A stretch of 64,000 nt of DNA from RH-AL1 sp050013235 (GCA_050013235.1 JBEKFQ010000001.1:124001-188000); one strand, 5' to 3'; counted from the stretch's first letter, positions 25,136-34,321 are shown. Numbers and translations are program-made. The notes: generated from the letters alone by a model not told the origin.

Positions 25136-25984
25136 GTGGCACCCTCCCCGGAACCCTTTTCTTTCATCCTCTGCGCCGACGATTATGCCATGACGCCCGC
25201 CGTCAGCCGGGGGATTCTGGAGGCGCTCGACGCCGGCGCCTTGAACGCGACGAGCGTCATGACGACCTCGCCGTGGTGGCCCGAAAGCGCGGCGGCGCTC
25301 GCCCCCTATGCGGCGCGCGCCAGTATCGGCCTGCATCTCAACCTGACGCTGGGCGCCCCGCTCGGCCCCTGCCCCACACTCGCGCCTCGCGGCCTGTTTC
25401 CCGCCATCGGCTCCTATTTGCGGGGGCGGGATCTGCCGCTCGAGGAGATCGACGCCGAAATCGGCCGCCAGATCGATGCCTTCACCTCGGTCGCGGGACG
25501 CCCGCCCGATCATCTCGACGGCCATCAGCACGTCCACGTGCTGCCGCCCATCCGCGCGCTGGTCCTACGCCATCTCGTCCAACGCGGCTTTGCCGGCAAA
25601 GTCTGGCTGCGCGATAGCGCCGACCGGCCCGCGCGCATTCTATCGCGCCGGACCACGTTGAAAAAGGCCATGGGCCTCGCCTGGATCGCCCGCGGCTTCG
25701 CCGGGCAGGCGCGCGCCGAGGGCTTCGCCGTGAACGACGGCTTTTCCGGCTATTCGGATTTCCGCCCCGAGGACGATTATGGGCGCTTTTTTGCCCGCTA
25801 TCTCAAAAGCCCCGGCCGCCAACATCTCGTGATGTGCCACCCCGGCTATGTCGACCACGCTCTACGCCAACTCGACCCCGTGACGGAGAGCCGGGAAAAG
25901 GAACTGGCGTTTTTGTTGTCGCCGGGGTTTGGGGAGATGCTGGCGAGGCATGGGGCGAGGTTGGGGGGCGGGATTGTTGGGTGA
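25136..25984 (+). CDS. ChbG/HpnK-type polysaccharide or hopanoid-sugar deacetylase
   Basis: A 282-residue YdjC-fold carbohydrate deacetylase. FILCADDYAMTPAVSRGI holds the catalytic Asp and metal Asp, IGLHLNLT and HLDGHQHVHVLP supply the His ligands, and LVMCHPGYVD is the conserved end. HpnK removes an acetyl group during bacteriohopanetetrol-cyclitol-ether/glucosamine assembly, and relatives act on chitooligosaccharides. The start is GTG 25136; the only nearby ATG is out of frame. The last codons are unusually G-rich. No other hpn gene is in the window, so the substrate is open. Confidence 0.83.
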   Translation: MAPSPEPFSFILCADDYAMTPAVSRGILEALDAGALNATSVMTTSPWWPESAAALAPYAARASIGLHLNLTLGAPLGPCPTLAPRGLFPAIGSYLRGRDLPLEEIDAEIGRQIDAFTSVAGRPPDHLDGHQHVHVLPPIRALVLRHLVQRGFAGKVWLRDSADRPARILSRRTTLKKAMGLAWIARGFAGQARAEGFAVNDGFSGYSDFRPEDDYGRFFARYLKSPGRQHLVMCHPGYVDHALRQLDPVTESREKELAFLLSPGFGEMLARHGARLGGGIVG

Positions 25985-26384
25985 AGGAGCGTATGGCTCG
26001 CGGACAAAAACATTTGTAAGACGGTCGAATTACCGAGGCTGGCCGCAAACCGTCACTGCCGGACCCGTGTGAATTTTGAAATAAGTACGATAGTCCGAAT
26101 TTTATATTGGTTCGAAGATGAAGAATTTTGCACCAAGTAAAATCCCTGATCTTCTCATGTAGGTTGCCGAAATGAGCCTCATCCTTGACCAGGGCTACGC
26201 CCGCTGGTGGCCGAAAGCTGAAGGGCAGCTTTCGGGTGACAGGCGGCACAAAGCAGACATTGGCGCTTAGGCCGCAGCGGAACGCCCACCAAGCCGACTC
26301 TTGGAGCTTGGCTGACCTGGATCATTCCGTTTGATGATCCAGGCTTCCCATGAACGCCGCGTTAGCTTCGGCCCGGTGTTTCGC
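25985..26384. other. Intergenic stretch with a 10-bp hairpin
   Basis: About 400 bases between the deacetylase and the aldo/keto reductase stop codons. A short frame at 26173-26271 has no ribosome site or motif. CCTGGATCAT (26316-26325) and ATGATCCAGG (26334-26343) form a perfect 10-bp stem with an 8-nt loop about 40 bases beyond the aldo/keto reductase stop; it may terminate or stabilise that transcript. Base composition in the middle is lower in GC than the flanks. Confidence 0.5.
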
Positions 26385-27368
26385 CTAGCGGTTAACGAGG
26401 TTCTGGAGCGAGGATGGGTAACGGTCGCCCTGCACCTCGACAGTGGCGAGCGCTTGCTCGATGCGAATCTGGTCATCGTCCGTCATCTTGACGTCCACCG
26501 CGCCGAGATTTTCTTCGAGCCGGTGCAGCTTGGTGGTACCGGGAATCGGCACGATCCATGGTTTCCGGTGCAAGAGCCAGGCGAGCGCGATCTGGGCAGG
26601 CGTCACGTTCTTGCCCGCGGCGATGGCCTTGATCAGCACGACAAGCGTTTGGTTGGCTTTTAGCGCTTCGGACGAGAAGCGCGGCACTATGCTGCGGAAG
26701 TCGTTGTCGCCGAACTTGGCTGTTGTGTCGACCGTGCCAGTCAGGAAGCCCTTGCCGAGGGGACTGAATGGCACGAAACCGATCCCTAGCTCCTCTAGAA
26801 CCGGCAGAATCTCCCGCTCCGGTTCGCGCCACCACATTGAATATTCGCTCTGAAGCGCGGCCACGGGCTGAACGGCATGAGCTCGACGGATGGAGGCGAC
26901 GCCCGCCTCCGACAGGCCGAAATGCTTGACCTTCCCCGCCTTGATCAGAGCCTTCACCGTGTTGGCGACATCTTCCATCGGCACATTCGGATCCACCCGA
27001 TGCTGGTAGAAGAGGTCGATACGATCGGTGCGTAACCGCTTCAGGGCCTCGTCGCAAACCTGGCGAATGCGCTCGGGACGGCTGTCCACCCCATTGGTCG
27101 GAACCCCTTCCCTGAAGCCGAACTTGGTGGCGATCACTGTCTGGTCGCGGAAGGGTTCGAGAGCCTCACCGACGACCTCCTCGTTGAGGTTCGGGCCATA
27201 GGCTTCGGCGGTGTCGAAGAACGTCACTCCACGTTCGAAAGCGGCGCGTATCAGTTTAATTGCGTCCCGCCGGTCTGTCGCGGGACCGTAGCCGAAGCTG
27301 AGGCCCATGCAGCCGAGACCGAGGGCGGAAACCTCAAGGCCGCTGTTGCCGAGTTTGCGCTTTTGCAT
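26385..27368 (-). CDS. Aldo/keto reductase
   Basis: A 327-residue NADPH-dependent oxidoreductase with an (alpha/beta)8 barrel. The start MQKRKLGNSGLEVSALGLGCMG and the catalytic tetrad residues in FFDTAEAYG (Asp, Tyr), ATKFGF (Lys) and DLFYQHRVDP (His) are clear. The NADP site is VPIPGTTKLHRLEEN. It belongs with AKR11/AKR13-type general stress or detoxification reductases; the substrate is unknown. It is divergent from a LysR gene, which probably controls it through the 188-base region between them. Confidence 0.93.
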   Translation of the reverse strand: MQKRKLGNSGLEVSALGLGCMGLSFGYGPATDRRDAIKLIRAAFERGVTFFDTAEAYGPNLNEEVVGEALEPFRDQTVIATKFGFREGVPTNGVDSRPERIRQVCDEALKRLRTDRIDLFYQHRVDPNVPMEDVANTVKALIKAGKVKHFGLSEAGVASIRRAHAVQPVAALQSEYSMWWREPEREILPVLEELGIGFVPFSPLGKGFLTGTVDTTAKFGDNDFRSIVPRFSSEALKANQTLVVLIKAIAAGKNVTPAQIALAWLLHRKPWIVPIPGTTKLHRLEENLGAVDVKMTDDDQIRIEQALATVEVQGDRYPSSLQNLVNR

Positions 27369-27556
27369 AATCTTTCCCTTCGGTGAATGGACTATCGATG
27401 GTGGTGTCTATCGTCCGGTCATTTTCATCGTGGCTTCCGGCAGGCGGTCACCGATGATCGGGGCACGGCGTCCAGCGTGATGAGACGAATCTAATGCAAG
27501 CCGCAGCTTTTAATTAGATGGCATAATCTGCATGCAGCTATTAGTATAACTACATA
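27369..27556. promoter_or_regulatory. Divergent promoter region between the aldo/keto reductase and LysR genes
   Basis: An AT-rich 188-base region. It has the perfect 10-bp palindrome CTGCATGCAG (27528-27537) within ATAAT...CTAT, about 20 bases from the LysR start. A LysR operator is expected here; this palindrome is the best candidate but does not match T-N11-A strictly. Confidence 0.4.
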
Positions 27557-28456
27557 ATGAGGACAGAAAACTTCAACGATCTCGCTGCATTCGCCGTCGT
27601 CGCGCAGGAACGGAGTTTTACACGAGCCGCCGCGAGGCTTGGGATCACGCCGTCGGCACTAAGTCAGACAATCCGCAATCTGGAAGAGCGGCTCGGAATA
27701 CGGCTGCTCACCCGCACGACGCGCAGCGTCTCGTCAACGGAAGCAGGCGAACGCCTGCTGCGATGTATCGCGCCTCGGTTCGATGAGATCGAGACAGAGT
27801 TAGCTGCATTAAACGAGTTACGCGACAAGCCCGCCGGCACGATCCGCATTACCGCCGGGGAGCACCCGGCAATGACTATTTTGCAGCCGGCCTTGAAGCA
27901 CCTTTTGCCGAATTACCCCGACATCACGATTGAGATTATTGTCGACTACGGAATGACCGATATCATCACCGCAGGGTATGAGGCCGGCGTGCGACTTGGC
28001 GAGCAGGTGGCCAAAAACATGATCGCGGTCCGGATCGGACCTGACATCCGCATGGCCGTGGTCGGATCTCCGCTCTATTTCGAGAAGTGCCCAAGACCCC
28101 AAACCCCGCGAGACCTCACGTTGCACAATTGCATTAATATTCGTTTTCCTAACTACGGAGGCTTATCCGCTTGGGAGTTTGAAAAGGACGGACAAGAATT
28201 GAAGGTGCGCGTGGAAGGACAGACTATCGGCAATAATATTGGACTGAGGCTAGTATCGGCTCTTGATAGCCTCGGCCTTGCTTATCTGCCGGAGGACCAA
28301 GCGGCCACCTACATCGCGGAAGGACGGCTCATTCGTGTGCTTGAGGATTGGTGTCCGGCCTTCTCCGGCTACCATCTTTATTACCCAAGCCGACGCCTTG
28401 CGTCTCCGGCCTTTGCGATGCTGGTTGATCATCTCCGCTACCGCTCAGCTCGCTAG
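27557..28456 (+). CDS. LysR-family transcriptional regulator
   Basis: A 299-residue regulator. The N-terminal winged helix-turn-helix is FNDLAAFAVVAQERSFTRAAARLGITPSALS, with QTIRNLEERLGIRLLTRTTRSVS. The effector domain (90-295) is the periplasmic-binding-protein type. It is closest to the DsdC/YafC-like group that sits beside aldo/keto reductase genes. Codon use is more A/T-rich than in the surrounding genes, with many ATT, AAT and TTA codons, hinting at a later arrival of the pair. Confidence 0.93.
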   Translation: MRTENFNDLAAFAVVAQERSFTRAAARLGITPSALSQTIRNLEERLGIRLLTRTTRSVSSTEAGERLLRCIAPRFDEIETELAALNELRDKPAGTIRITAGEHPAMTILQPALKHLLPNYPDITIEIIVDYGMTDIITAGYEAGVRLGEQVAKNMIAVRIGPDIRMAVVGSPLYFEKCPRPQTPRDLTLHNCINIRFPNYGGLSAWEFEKDGQELKVRVEGQTIGNNIGLRLVSALDSLGLAYLPEDQAATYIAEGRLIRVLEDWCPAFSGYHLYYPSRRLASPAFAMLVDHLRYRSAR

Positions 28457-28701
28457 CAGCCACGCGGTGCAAAATTCAAAATTCTCGCGCCATCGCCATG
28501 CTTGAAGCATTTCAAGACTTTAGCTGATGCAAAAATTCGATGCGAAATAGCGCCCATTGAAACCCGCACCGGTCGGGGTGCCGACCAACCGCCATCCACC
28601 CCCGAGCCATCGTCATACAGCTCCCAATATCCAGCTGATCACAACAAAAGACCGCGCCCCAAACCCTGCCTGGAACGCGGCCCCCAAAAATTCAGCGCTG
28701 C

Positions 28702-29301
28702 TTACGCCGTCGCCTTCCTATAAAGCTCCTCGACATATTCCCAGTTCACGAGGTGATCGAGGACAGCCTTGAGGTAGTCGGGGCGGCGGTTGCGGTAGTC
28801 GATGTAGTAGGAATGTTCCCACACGTCGACGCCGAGGACCGGGACGCCGCCGTGGACCAGCGGGTTTTCGCCGTTCGGCGTCTTCGAGACTTGCAGCTTG
28901 CCGTCCTTGACGACCAGCCAGGCCCAGCCGGAGCCGAACTGGGTGATGCCGGCCTGGACGAAATCTTCCTTAAACTTGTCGTAGGAGCCGAACGCGTCGA
29001 CGATTGGCTTTTCGAGCGAGGCCGGCGGGGCGCCGCCGCCATTCGGCTTCAGCCAATGCCAGAAATGCAGATGGTTGTAATGCTGGCCGGCATTGTTGAA
29101 CAGGCCGGGAATTTTCCCGTAGGAGCCCCGGACGATATCTTCCAACGACAGGCCTTCGAGGCCGCTGTCCTTCAGCAGGTTATTGCCCGCCGTGACATAG
29201 GCCTGGTGATGCTTATCGTGATGATATTCCAGTGTTTCCTTCGACATATAGGGCTGCAGGGCATCGTAGGCATAGGGAAGTGGCGGCAGAGTGAACGTCA
29301 T
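28702..29301 (-). CDS. sodB: Superoxide dismutase, Fe/Mn family
   Basis: A 199-residue SOD. The metal ligands are His27 (LEYHHDKHHQAYV), a second His in NNAGQHYNHLHFWHWL, and Asp/His in VDVWEHSYYIDY. The active-site Gln placed in AGQHYNH, before the metal-binding NH, favours the iron or cambialistic type common in alphaproteobacteria. It turns superoxide into peroxide and oxygen in the cytoplasm. No signal peptide. Convergent with the LysR gene. Confidence 0.95.
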   Translation of the reverse strand: MTFTLPPLPYAYDALQPYMSKETLEYHHDKHHQAYVTAGNNLLKDSGLEGLSLEDIVRGSYGKIPGLFNNAGQHYNHLHFWHWLKPNGGGAPPASLEKPIVDAFGSYDKFKEDFVQAGITQFGSGWAWLVVKDGKLQVSKTPNGENPLVHGGVPVLGVDVWEHSYYIDYRNRRPDYLKAVLDHLVNWEYVEELYRKATA

Positions 29302-29589
29302 GGAGAGACTCCTCGAAAAACGCGGCTGCCCCGCGAGGTGGCGGAGGCACGGCCTCTTAACTACGAGGACAGCGCGCGAGGGGCAATGGTGAATAAACGG
29401 GCAAATGGTTTGCGCGCGCGAAGAGTTCCATCATCCCGCCCACAACGGCGATTTGGCCCCGTGAGGCGGCGGCGCGAACGTGATAAATTCGACGCAATGC
29501 CACCATTTTTACAAGATTAATCATTTGGCTATAGAATGCGGAAACTAACAGAGAACGCGTTTGCTGGTTTAGGACGCGAAAGAGGAAAA

Positions 29590-30696
29590 ATGCCTTATCT
29601 CGTGCTCGCGCTCGGCGCCGTTTTGTCGATTTGCGGCGCGCTATCGATCTATTTTGGCTATGGAATCGTCGAGGTCGAGCGCGGCTGGACCGGCGTGATC
29701 GCCGGAGCGACGGCCCTCACGGGCGGAATCATCGTGATGGCGCTTGGCCTCGTGATCAAGAGTCTCGGCGATCTTCGCGCCGCGCTGAAGCCAGCCGCGA
29801 GGCCCGACGCCGCGGCCTTGGGCAAGTTGGCGCCCACGCCGGAACCGGAGCCTTACGAGGACAAAGGCTCCGCTCCGGGCGAAGAGCCGGCGCCTTCCGC
29901 AACGCAGGAGCAGCAAAGGCAAGAGCTGGAACGCCAAGATCTTCAAAGCCAAGAGCTGCAAACCAATGTGCTGGCCATCATCATGGCCTCGCAAAATAAT
30001 CTCGAAGCCATGGAGCCTGCCCCGGAAAGTGCCGCGTATCCGCATGAGACCGGCGATCTCTTCGAACCCCAACGCCGTCAGACCGGCGAAAGCGCCTCCG
30101 GCCCGGAGGAACAAGCGCCGCTCTTCGAGCAAGAAGCGCCGGAGGCTCCGATCCCAAAGCCCCGGCAAAAGGTCACGTTGAAGCCGCAAGCCGCCGCGCC
30201 TCGCAAGGACGAGCCCGCCCCCGCGCCGGCCGGAGAACCGGAGGCGCCGTCCATGGACGATTGGCTCGACCGCGCCTTTTCCGCCTTGGACCATGAAGTG
30301 GCGTCCACCCCGCTTCGCGACTTGGTGACCAACGAGCGGAATTGGCCGCAGGCCGGAGCAAAACAGGAGCCCGCTCGCTTCGCCCCCGATTCCTTTACTC
30401 CAGAGCCCCCGGCTCCAGACTCCTCGGCTCCGAATTCCTTGGCTCCGGAACCGCCGGCTCCGGAGCCGTTGGCGCAAGACCGGCCAGGGCTGGATCACGC
30501 GGCCCATGAACGGGAAAACGAGCCCATCGCGCCCGCTCAAGCCGGGCCGGAACCAGTCGAAATCGGGCGCTACGAAGCCGATGGCACCGCATATATCATG
30601 TATGCCGACGGCTCGATCGACGCGCAGTCCGAGGCCGGCGTCTTCCGCTTCAGTTCCATGGCCGAGCTAAGGGCCTATATCGAGGGAACGGAGTAG
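29590..30696 (+). CDS. Two-helix membrane protein with Pro/Glu/Ala-rich middle and conserved C-terminus
   Basis: A 368-residue protein. Two helices (PYLVLALGAVLSICGALSIYF and AGATALTGGIIVMALGLVI) are followed by about 230 residues rich in Pro, Glu, Ala and Gln with short PAP repeats (PEPPAPDSSAP), then a compact end VEIGRYEADGTAYIMYADGS...FRFSSMAELRAYIEG. That last domain looks like the real functional unit; similar tails occur in uncharacterised Hyphomicrobiales proteins as far as I recall. The ATG at 29590 is preferred because AGAGGAAAA precedes it and the helix starts at once. Function unknown. Confidence 0.75.
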   Translation: MPYLVLALGAVLSICGALSIYFGYGIVEVERGWTGVIAGATALTGGIIVMALGLVIKSLGDLRAALKPAARPDAAALGKLAPTPEPEPYEDKGSAPGEEPAPSATQEQQRQELERQDLQSQELQTNVLAIIMASQNNLEAMEPAPESAAYPHETGDLFEPQRRQTGESASGPEEQAPLFEQEAPEAPIPKPRQKVTLKPQAAAPRKDEPAPAPAGEPEAPSMDDWLDRAFSALDHEVASTPLRDLVTNERNWPQAGAKQEPARFAPDSFTPEPPAPDSSAPNSLAPEPPAPEPLAQDRPGLDHAAHERENEPIAPAQAGPEPVEIGRYEADGTAYIMYADGSIDAQSEAGVFRFSSMAELRAYIEGTE

Positions 30697-30932
30697 CTGG
30701 CCGGGTCTTGCTCCCGGCCATGACGGCAAGCGGTTCCAAAACGGGAACCGCTTCCTCTCTCCGCCGCATCTTGGATATCGCGCCTTCTCCGCGCTCGCGA
30801 AGGGATCAAGGCACGGGGTTGATCCCAGGCTCGCTTCGTTCCCGGCGTTGATTTTCCCAGGCATAAGGCGGCATAACCGCGCCGGCATGCCGTATCTTGC
30901 GGCGTCACAGCTATTCCCGGACCTTTGGATCG

Positions 30933-32270
30933 ATGACCGCGCGCGAAACCTCAGCCTATCCGCGAAACCATCCGCTACGCTTCGAACTCAGCGAGGAGGT
31001 TCACGCCCGGCCGCCGGAAGCGCTCTCCGCGCCGTTGCGAGTCTCGTTTCTCGCGCTCGCCGCTCCGGCCGCCCTGCGCGAGCAGGAACTCCTGCATGTC
31101 TCAAACCTCGCGGAACGTTTCGGCGCGCCGCCGCCGCGCCGGGGCGTCAGCCATTACAGCGTGGATCTCGGCGCTTTCCGGTTGAAATGGGAGCGTCACG
31201 CCGAGTTCAGCGATTACACCTTCATCGCGGCGGACGATGGCTCGGATTGGTTCGAGACTCCCGCCGCGCAGGCCGTGCCGGCGGAATGGTTGAAGGCGAT
31301 TCCCGGCGAAATTCTCGTCGCCATCAATGCCGTGCTCGCGGCGGGGACGGCCGTCCCACCGGATTACGAAGACCTGGCGCGCCGGTTCTTCGCCGGCAAT
31401 ACGCTGATCGGCGCCACCGTCGCGGACGGCCGCGCCATCGCTTTGACCGATGTCCGGATTCATGACGGCGGCTTTGGGCGGTTGGTGATCCTGGACCAGG
31501 GCATGACGACGCCGCGTCAAGCCGGGCGCACCATGCAGCGGCTTCTCGAAATCGAAACCTACCGGCTCATGGCGCTACTCGCGCTGCCCGTCGCGCGCCG
31601 CCTCGCCCCGGCGCTTTCGGCTTGGGAGCATGAACTGGCGGGCATCACCGCCAAACTGGCCGGGGCGGCGAGCGACGACGAACTCGCGCTGCTCGACAGC
31701 CTGACGAAACTGGAAGCCGAAATCGACAGCCGCGAGGCGGACGATCACTTCCGCTTCAGCGCGGCCGAGGCCTATTACGATCTCGTGCTGCAGCGTATCG
31801 AGGATTTACGCGAAGGCCGGATCGAGGGTCTCCAGACCTATAACGAATTCACCTGCCGCCGCCTGACCCCCGCGATGAAGACATGCGCCTCCGTCGCCGG
31901 GCGTCTGCGCTCGCTTTCCGAGCGGGTCTCGCGCGCGACGCAATTGCTCTCGACCCGCGTCGATATTGCCCGCCAAACCCAAAACCAAGCCGTACTCGCC
32001 TCGATGGATCGCCGCGCCGCGCTGCAATTACGGCTCGGCGAAACCGTCGAGGGGCTCTCCGTCGCCGCCGTGACCTATTACATCGTCGCCCTCGTCGGCC
32101 ACGCCGCCGAAGCGCTCGAAGCCGCGGGCCTCGAGATCAAGCCCAGCCTCGCGATGGGGATCAGCATCCCCTTCGTCATCCTTTTCACGGCGCTCGGCAT
32201 CCGCAGCATCCGCCGCCACGTGACGCTGGCCAACAAGAAGATTTCGGGCGGAGAGAAAAGCGAGGCCTGA
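30933..32270 (+). CDS. DUF3422 family membrane protein
   Basis: A 445-residue protein. The start region with HPLRFELSEEVHARPPEAL is the DUF3422 signature; a long middle with coiled-coil character (residues 230-340) leads to two C-terminal helices (AAVTYYIVALVGHAAEAL and AMGISIPFVILFTALGI). Family members are annotated as uncharacterised inner-membrane proteins. The ATG at 30933 starts MTARETSAYPRN; the in-frame ATG at 30897 is less likely. Convergent with the DUF2059 gene, with a palindromic repeat between. Confidence 0.88.
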   Translation: MTARETSAYPRNHPLRFELSEEVHARPPEALSAPLRVSFLALAAPAALREQELLHVSNLAERFGAPPPRRGVSHYSVDLGAFRLKWERHAEFSDYTFIAADDGSDWFETPAAQAVPAEWLKAIPGEILVAINAVLAAGTAVPPDYEDLARRFFAGNTLIGATVADGRAIALTDVRIHDGGFGRLVILDQGMTTPRQAGRTMQRLLEIETYRLMALLALPVARRLAPALSAWEHELAGITAKLAGAASDDELALLDSLTKLEAEIDSREADDHFRFSAAEAYYDLVLQRIEDLREGRIEGLQTYNEFTCRRLTPAMKTCASVAGRLRSLSERVSRATQLLSTRVDIARQTQNQAVLASMDRRAALQLRLGETVEGLSVAAVTYYIVALVGHAAEALEAAGLEIKPSLAMGISIPFVILFTALGIRSIRRHVTLANKKISGGEKSEA

Positions 32271-32293
32271 GATCCGAAGTTTGGCTCGGAGCG

Positions 32294-32369
32294 AGAGCAT
32301 GTCCCGAAAAAGTTGCAGACTTTTTCGATCGAGGACATGCTCTACCTTCTTATAAAGAGAGTGAGTTCC
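32294..32369. repeat. Dispersed palindromic repeat, copy B
   Basis: AGAGCATGTCCCGAAAAAGT...TCGAGGACATGCTCT then CTTCTTATAAAGAGAG and AGTTCC. It is nearly identical to copy A (13436-13506) in the opposite orientation, and is followed by a perfect CGCTTTGGTA/TACCAAAGCG hairpin (32373-32396). It lies between two convergent genes, as copy A does. Confidence 0.88.
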
Positions 32370-32419
32370 TGTCGCTTTGGTAATTCTACCAAAGCGGAAC
32401 GCGCTCTGGGGCACCCCCA

Positions 32420-33067
32420 TTACAAATCGTGCCCCTTCTTCTTCATTTCCTCGCGCACGCGCGTCATCATGTTCACGGAAATCTTCTGCTGCCAGGCCTG
32501 CATGCCGGCGACGAGCTGGTTGAGGAACAGAGGCTGGGCGCCGACATATTTCCGGCCGGCGTCGCTCTTGAAAAAGGCGAGAATGGCGCGAATCTCGTCC
32601 TCGGTGAGCAAGCGGGCGTAAATACGCGCGGAGAGATCGATCATCTCGTCGGCCTGCTTGTCGAATTCCGGCTTCAACTGCCCCATGACCGCGAGGAGAT
32701 CGTTGGTCAATTCCGGCCGGGTCTGCGTCAGCGTCACGCCGATCTGGTCCATGAATTCCGGAATGATGATCTGAAACGAGCGTGAAATACCGGTGGCGAG
32801 AATCAGCTCGCGCGCGGCCTGCACATGGGCGGCGCTGGGCTCCGCCGCCTCTGGCGCCGCCTGTGTCGCAGCCGGGTCTTGCGGACTTGCCTGCGCGGCG
32901 GCTGGTTGATTTGCCTGCGCGGCAGCTGGTTGATTTGCCTGCGCGGCGGCTGGCTCACTCTGCGCAAAGCCCGGGAAAATGCCGGCAAACAGCATGCAGG
33001 CCGCAAGCGCCAGCGGCGCGGCGGCGCCCGCCCATGTCAGGCGTTGGCGGACGGAGAAGCCCGGCAT
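32420..33067 (-). CDS. DUF2059 periplasmic protein
   Basis: A 215-residue protein. Signal peptide MPGFSVRQRLTWAGAAAPLALAACMLFAGIFPGFAQ, then a repeated linker QANQPAAAQANQPAAAQA encoded by 24-bp DNA repeats (32888-32953). The DUF2059 domain (about 80-210) has ARELILATGISRSFQIIIPEFMDQI, LLTEDEIRAILAFFKSDAGRKYV and LFLNQLVAGMQAWQQK. The function of DUF2059 is unknown. A second DUF2059 protein is encoded inside the nuo operon (61826-62368). The gene lies on the same strand as rpiA, about 60 bases downstream. Confidence 0.85.
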   Translation of the reverse strand: MPGFSVRQRLTWAGAAAPLALAACMLFAGIFPGFAQSEPAAAQANQPAAAQANQPAAAQASPQDPAATQAAPEAAEPSAAHVQAARELILATGISRSFQIIIPEFMDQIGVTLTQTRPELTNDLLAVMGQLKPEFDKQADEMIDLSARIYARLLTEDEIRAILAFFKSDAGRKYVGAQPLFLNQLVAGMQAWQQKISVNMMTRVREEMKKKGHDL

Positions 33068-33128
33068 GGACGCTATCTCCCATTTGGGGGCGAGGGGTCG
33101 CGGCGGCATGGGTTGATCCCGGCTCTCA

Positions 33129-33839
33129 CTAAGATCCGGGATGGCCGAGGATGGTTATCCCACCGGCCCCCGCTGAAATGACTGTGCTTGCAATTCCAAG
33201 AAAAAGGCCGTGATCGACGACGCCCGGAATGGCGGTAAGACGCGCGGCCAAGTCTTCGGGCGCATCGATCTGTCCAAAAAAACAATCGAGGATAAAATTG
33301 CCGCCGTCGCTGACAAAGGCGGCACCCTCCGACAAGCGCAGCGTGATCTTGCCATGGCAACCCGCGCGCGCCGCCGCCTCGCCGGTCTGGCGAAGGGTGA
33401 CGGATGCGCCGAACCGGTCGATCTCCACCGGCAGCGGATACCGGCCGAGCACCGGGACAGCTTTGGATTCATCCGTGATGACGATCATGCGCCGCGACGC
33501 CGTGGCAATGATTTTTTCCCGCAGCAATGCGCCGCCACCGCCTTTGATGAGGCGAAGCTGCGGGTCGAATTCATCGGCGCCGTCGATCGTCAGGTCGAGT
33601 TCGGGCTGTTCGTCGAGCGTGGCCAGGGGAATGGCGAGCGCGCGGGCCTGAGCGGCGGTGCGTTCCGAGGTGGGAACGCCGATGATATTCAACCCTTCCG
33701 CGACCCGGCGGCCGAGAAGAGTCACGAATTCGGCAGCAGTCGAGCCGGTGCCGAGGCCAAGGCGCATCCCAGGCTCGATAAAATCAAGCGCGCGGGCGGC
33801 GGCCAGTCGTTTCGCGTCCAAGGGGCCGGGGGATGACAT
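33129..33839 (-). CDS. rpiA: Ribose-5-phosphate isomerase A
   Basis: A 236-residue enzyme converting ribose 5-phosphate and ribulose 5-phosphate in the pentose phosphate (and Calvin or ribulose monophosphate) pathways. GLGTGSTAAEFV, VPTSERTAAQA, TIDGADEFDP and LIKGGGGALLREKI are RpiA signatures; the catalytic Glu is in LREKI. FGASVTLRQTG and DGGNFILDC complete the pattern. Cytoplasmic. The DUF2059 gene lies downstream on the same strand. Confidence 0.95.
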   Translation of the reverse strand: MSSPGPLDAKRLAAARALDFIEPGMRLGLGTGSTAAEFVTLLGRRVAEGLNIIGVPTSERTAAQARALAIPLATLDEQPELDLTIDGADEFDPQLRLIKGGGGALLREKIIATASRRMIVITDESKAVPVLGRYPLPVEIDRFGASVTLRQTGEAAARAGCHGKITLRLSEGAAFVSDGGNFILDCFFGQIDAPEDLAARLTAIPGVVDHGLFLGIASTVISAGAGGITILGHPGS

Positions 33840-33937
33840 GGGCTCTCACGAAAGCGGGGCACGATCAGCCCCTATCTAGCGTGCGGGTTAGGCCTTGGAG
33901 GGCTATTCCGTCAAGCAAGACAGCGGCCGGCAGACTA

Positions 33938-34321
33938 TTATTTGGCTTGCGGAGTGCAAACCACGGTTTCATTCAAGACATAGCAGATCGACATCATGCC
34001 TGTCCGCAAATCGACGCGAAAAACACCGCCCTCTTGTTCGTGACGGGAGGCAATCAGCGCATAATCGCTCGATCCTTGCGGGCCTGCCCCCTGCCCCGGC
34101 GGATAACAGAGCGTGGTGCCCACCGGCGCCCCCTCCTTCAATCCAAACTGACAAGCGCCGATTTCCCCGGTCGTGCGATCGAGGCGGAAAACCCGGTTCA
34201 GGTCGATTTGCGGCGCGGCTAGAAAGTCGTAATTCCCCGCGGCCCGCGCCACGCTTGGGACGAGAAGCGCCAGCGAAACGAGAACGAGCAACGGCCGGAG
34301 ACAACGGGAAGCGGGTGACAT
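33938..34321 (-). CDS. Small secreted hypothetical protein
   Basis: A 127-residue protein with a clear signal peptide (LRPLLVLVSLALLVPSVARAAG). The mature part has two similar strand-rich modules: FRLDRTTGEIGACQFG and FRVDLRTGMMSICYVL, each ending in a Cys. This gives a repeated F-R-x-D-x-x-T-G pattern, as in small beta-rich periplasmic proteins of this order. The ATG at 34321 fits the signal peptide; the upstream frame to 34456 does not. No known family recognised. Divergent from gph. Confidence 0.7.
   Translation of the reverse strand: MSPASRCLRPLLVLVSLALLVPSVARAAGNYDFLAAPQIDLNRVFRLDRTTGEIGACQFGLKEGAPVGTTLCYPPGQGAGPQGSSDYALIASRHEQEGGVFRVDLRTGMMSICYVLNETVVCTPQAK

Noticed and set aside
26173..26271. 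A 32-codon frame in the gap after the deacetylase gene
   Set aside because: No ribosome site and no similarity I recognise; treated as intergenic.
32888..32953. 24-bp tandem repeats taken as a possible regulatory array
   Set aside because: They lie in frame within the DUF2059 gene and encode the Ala/Gln/Pro linker; unit length is a multiple of three.
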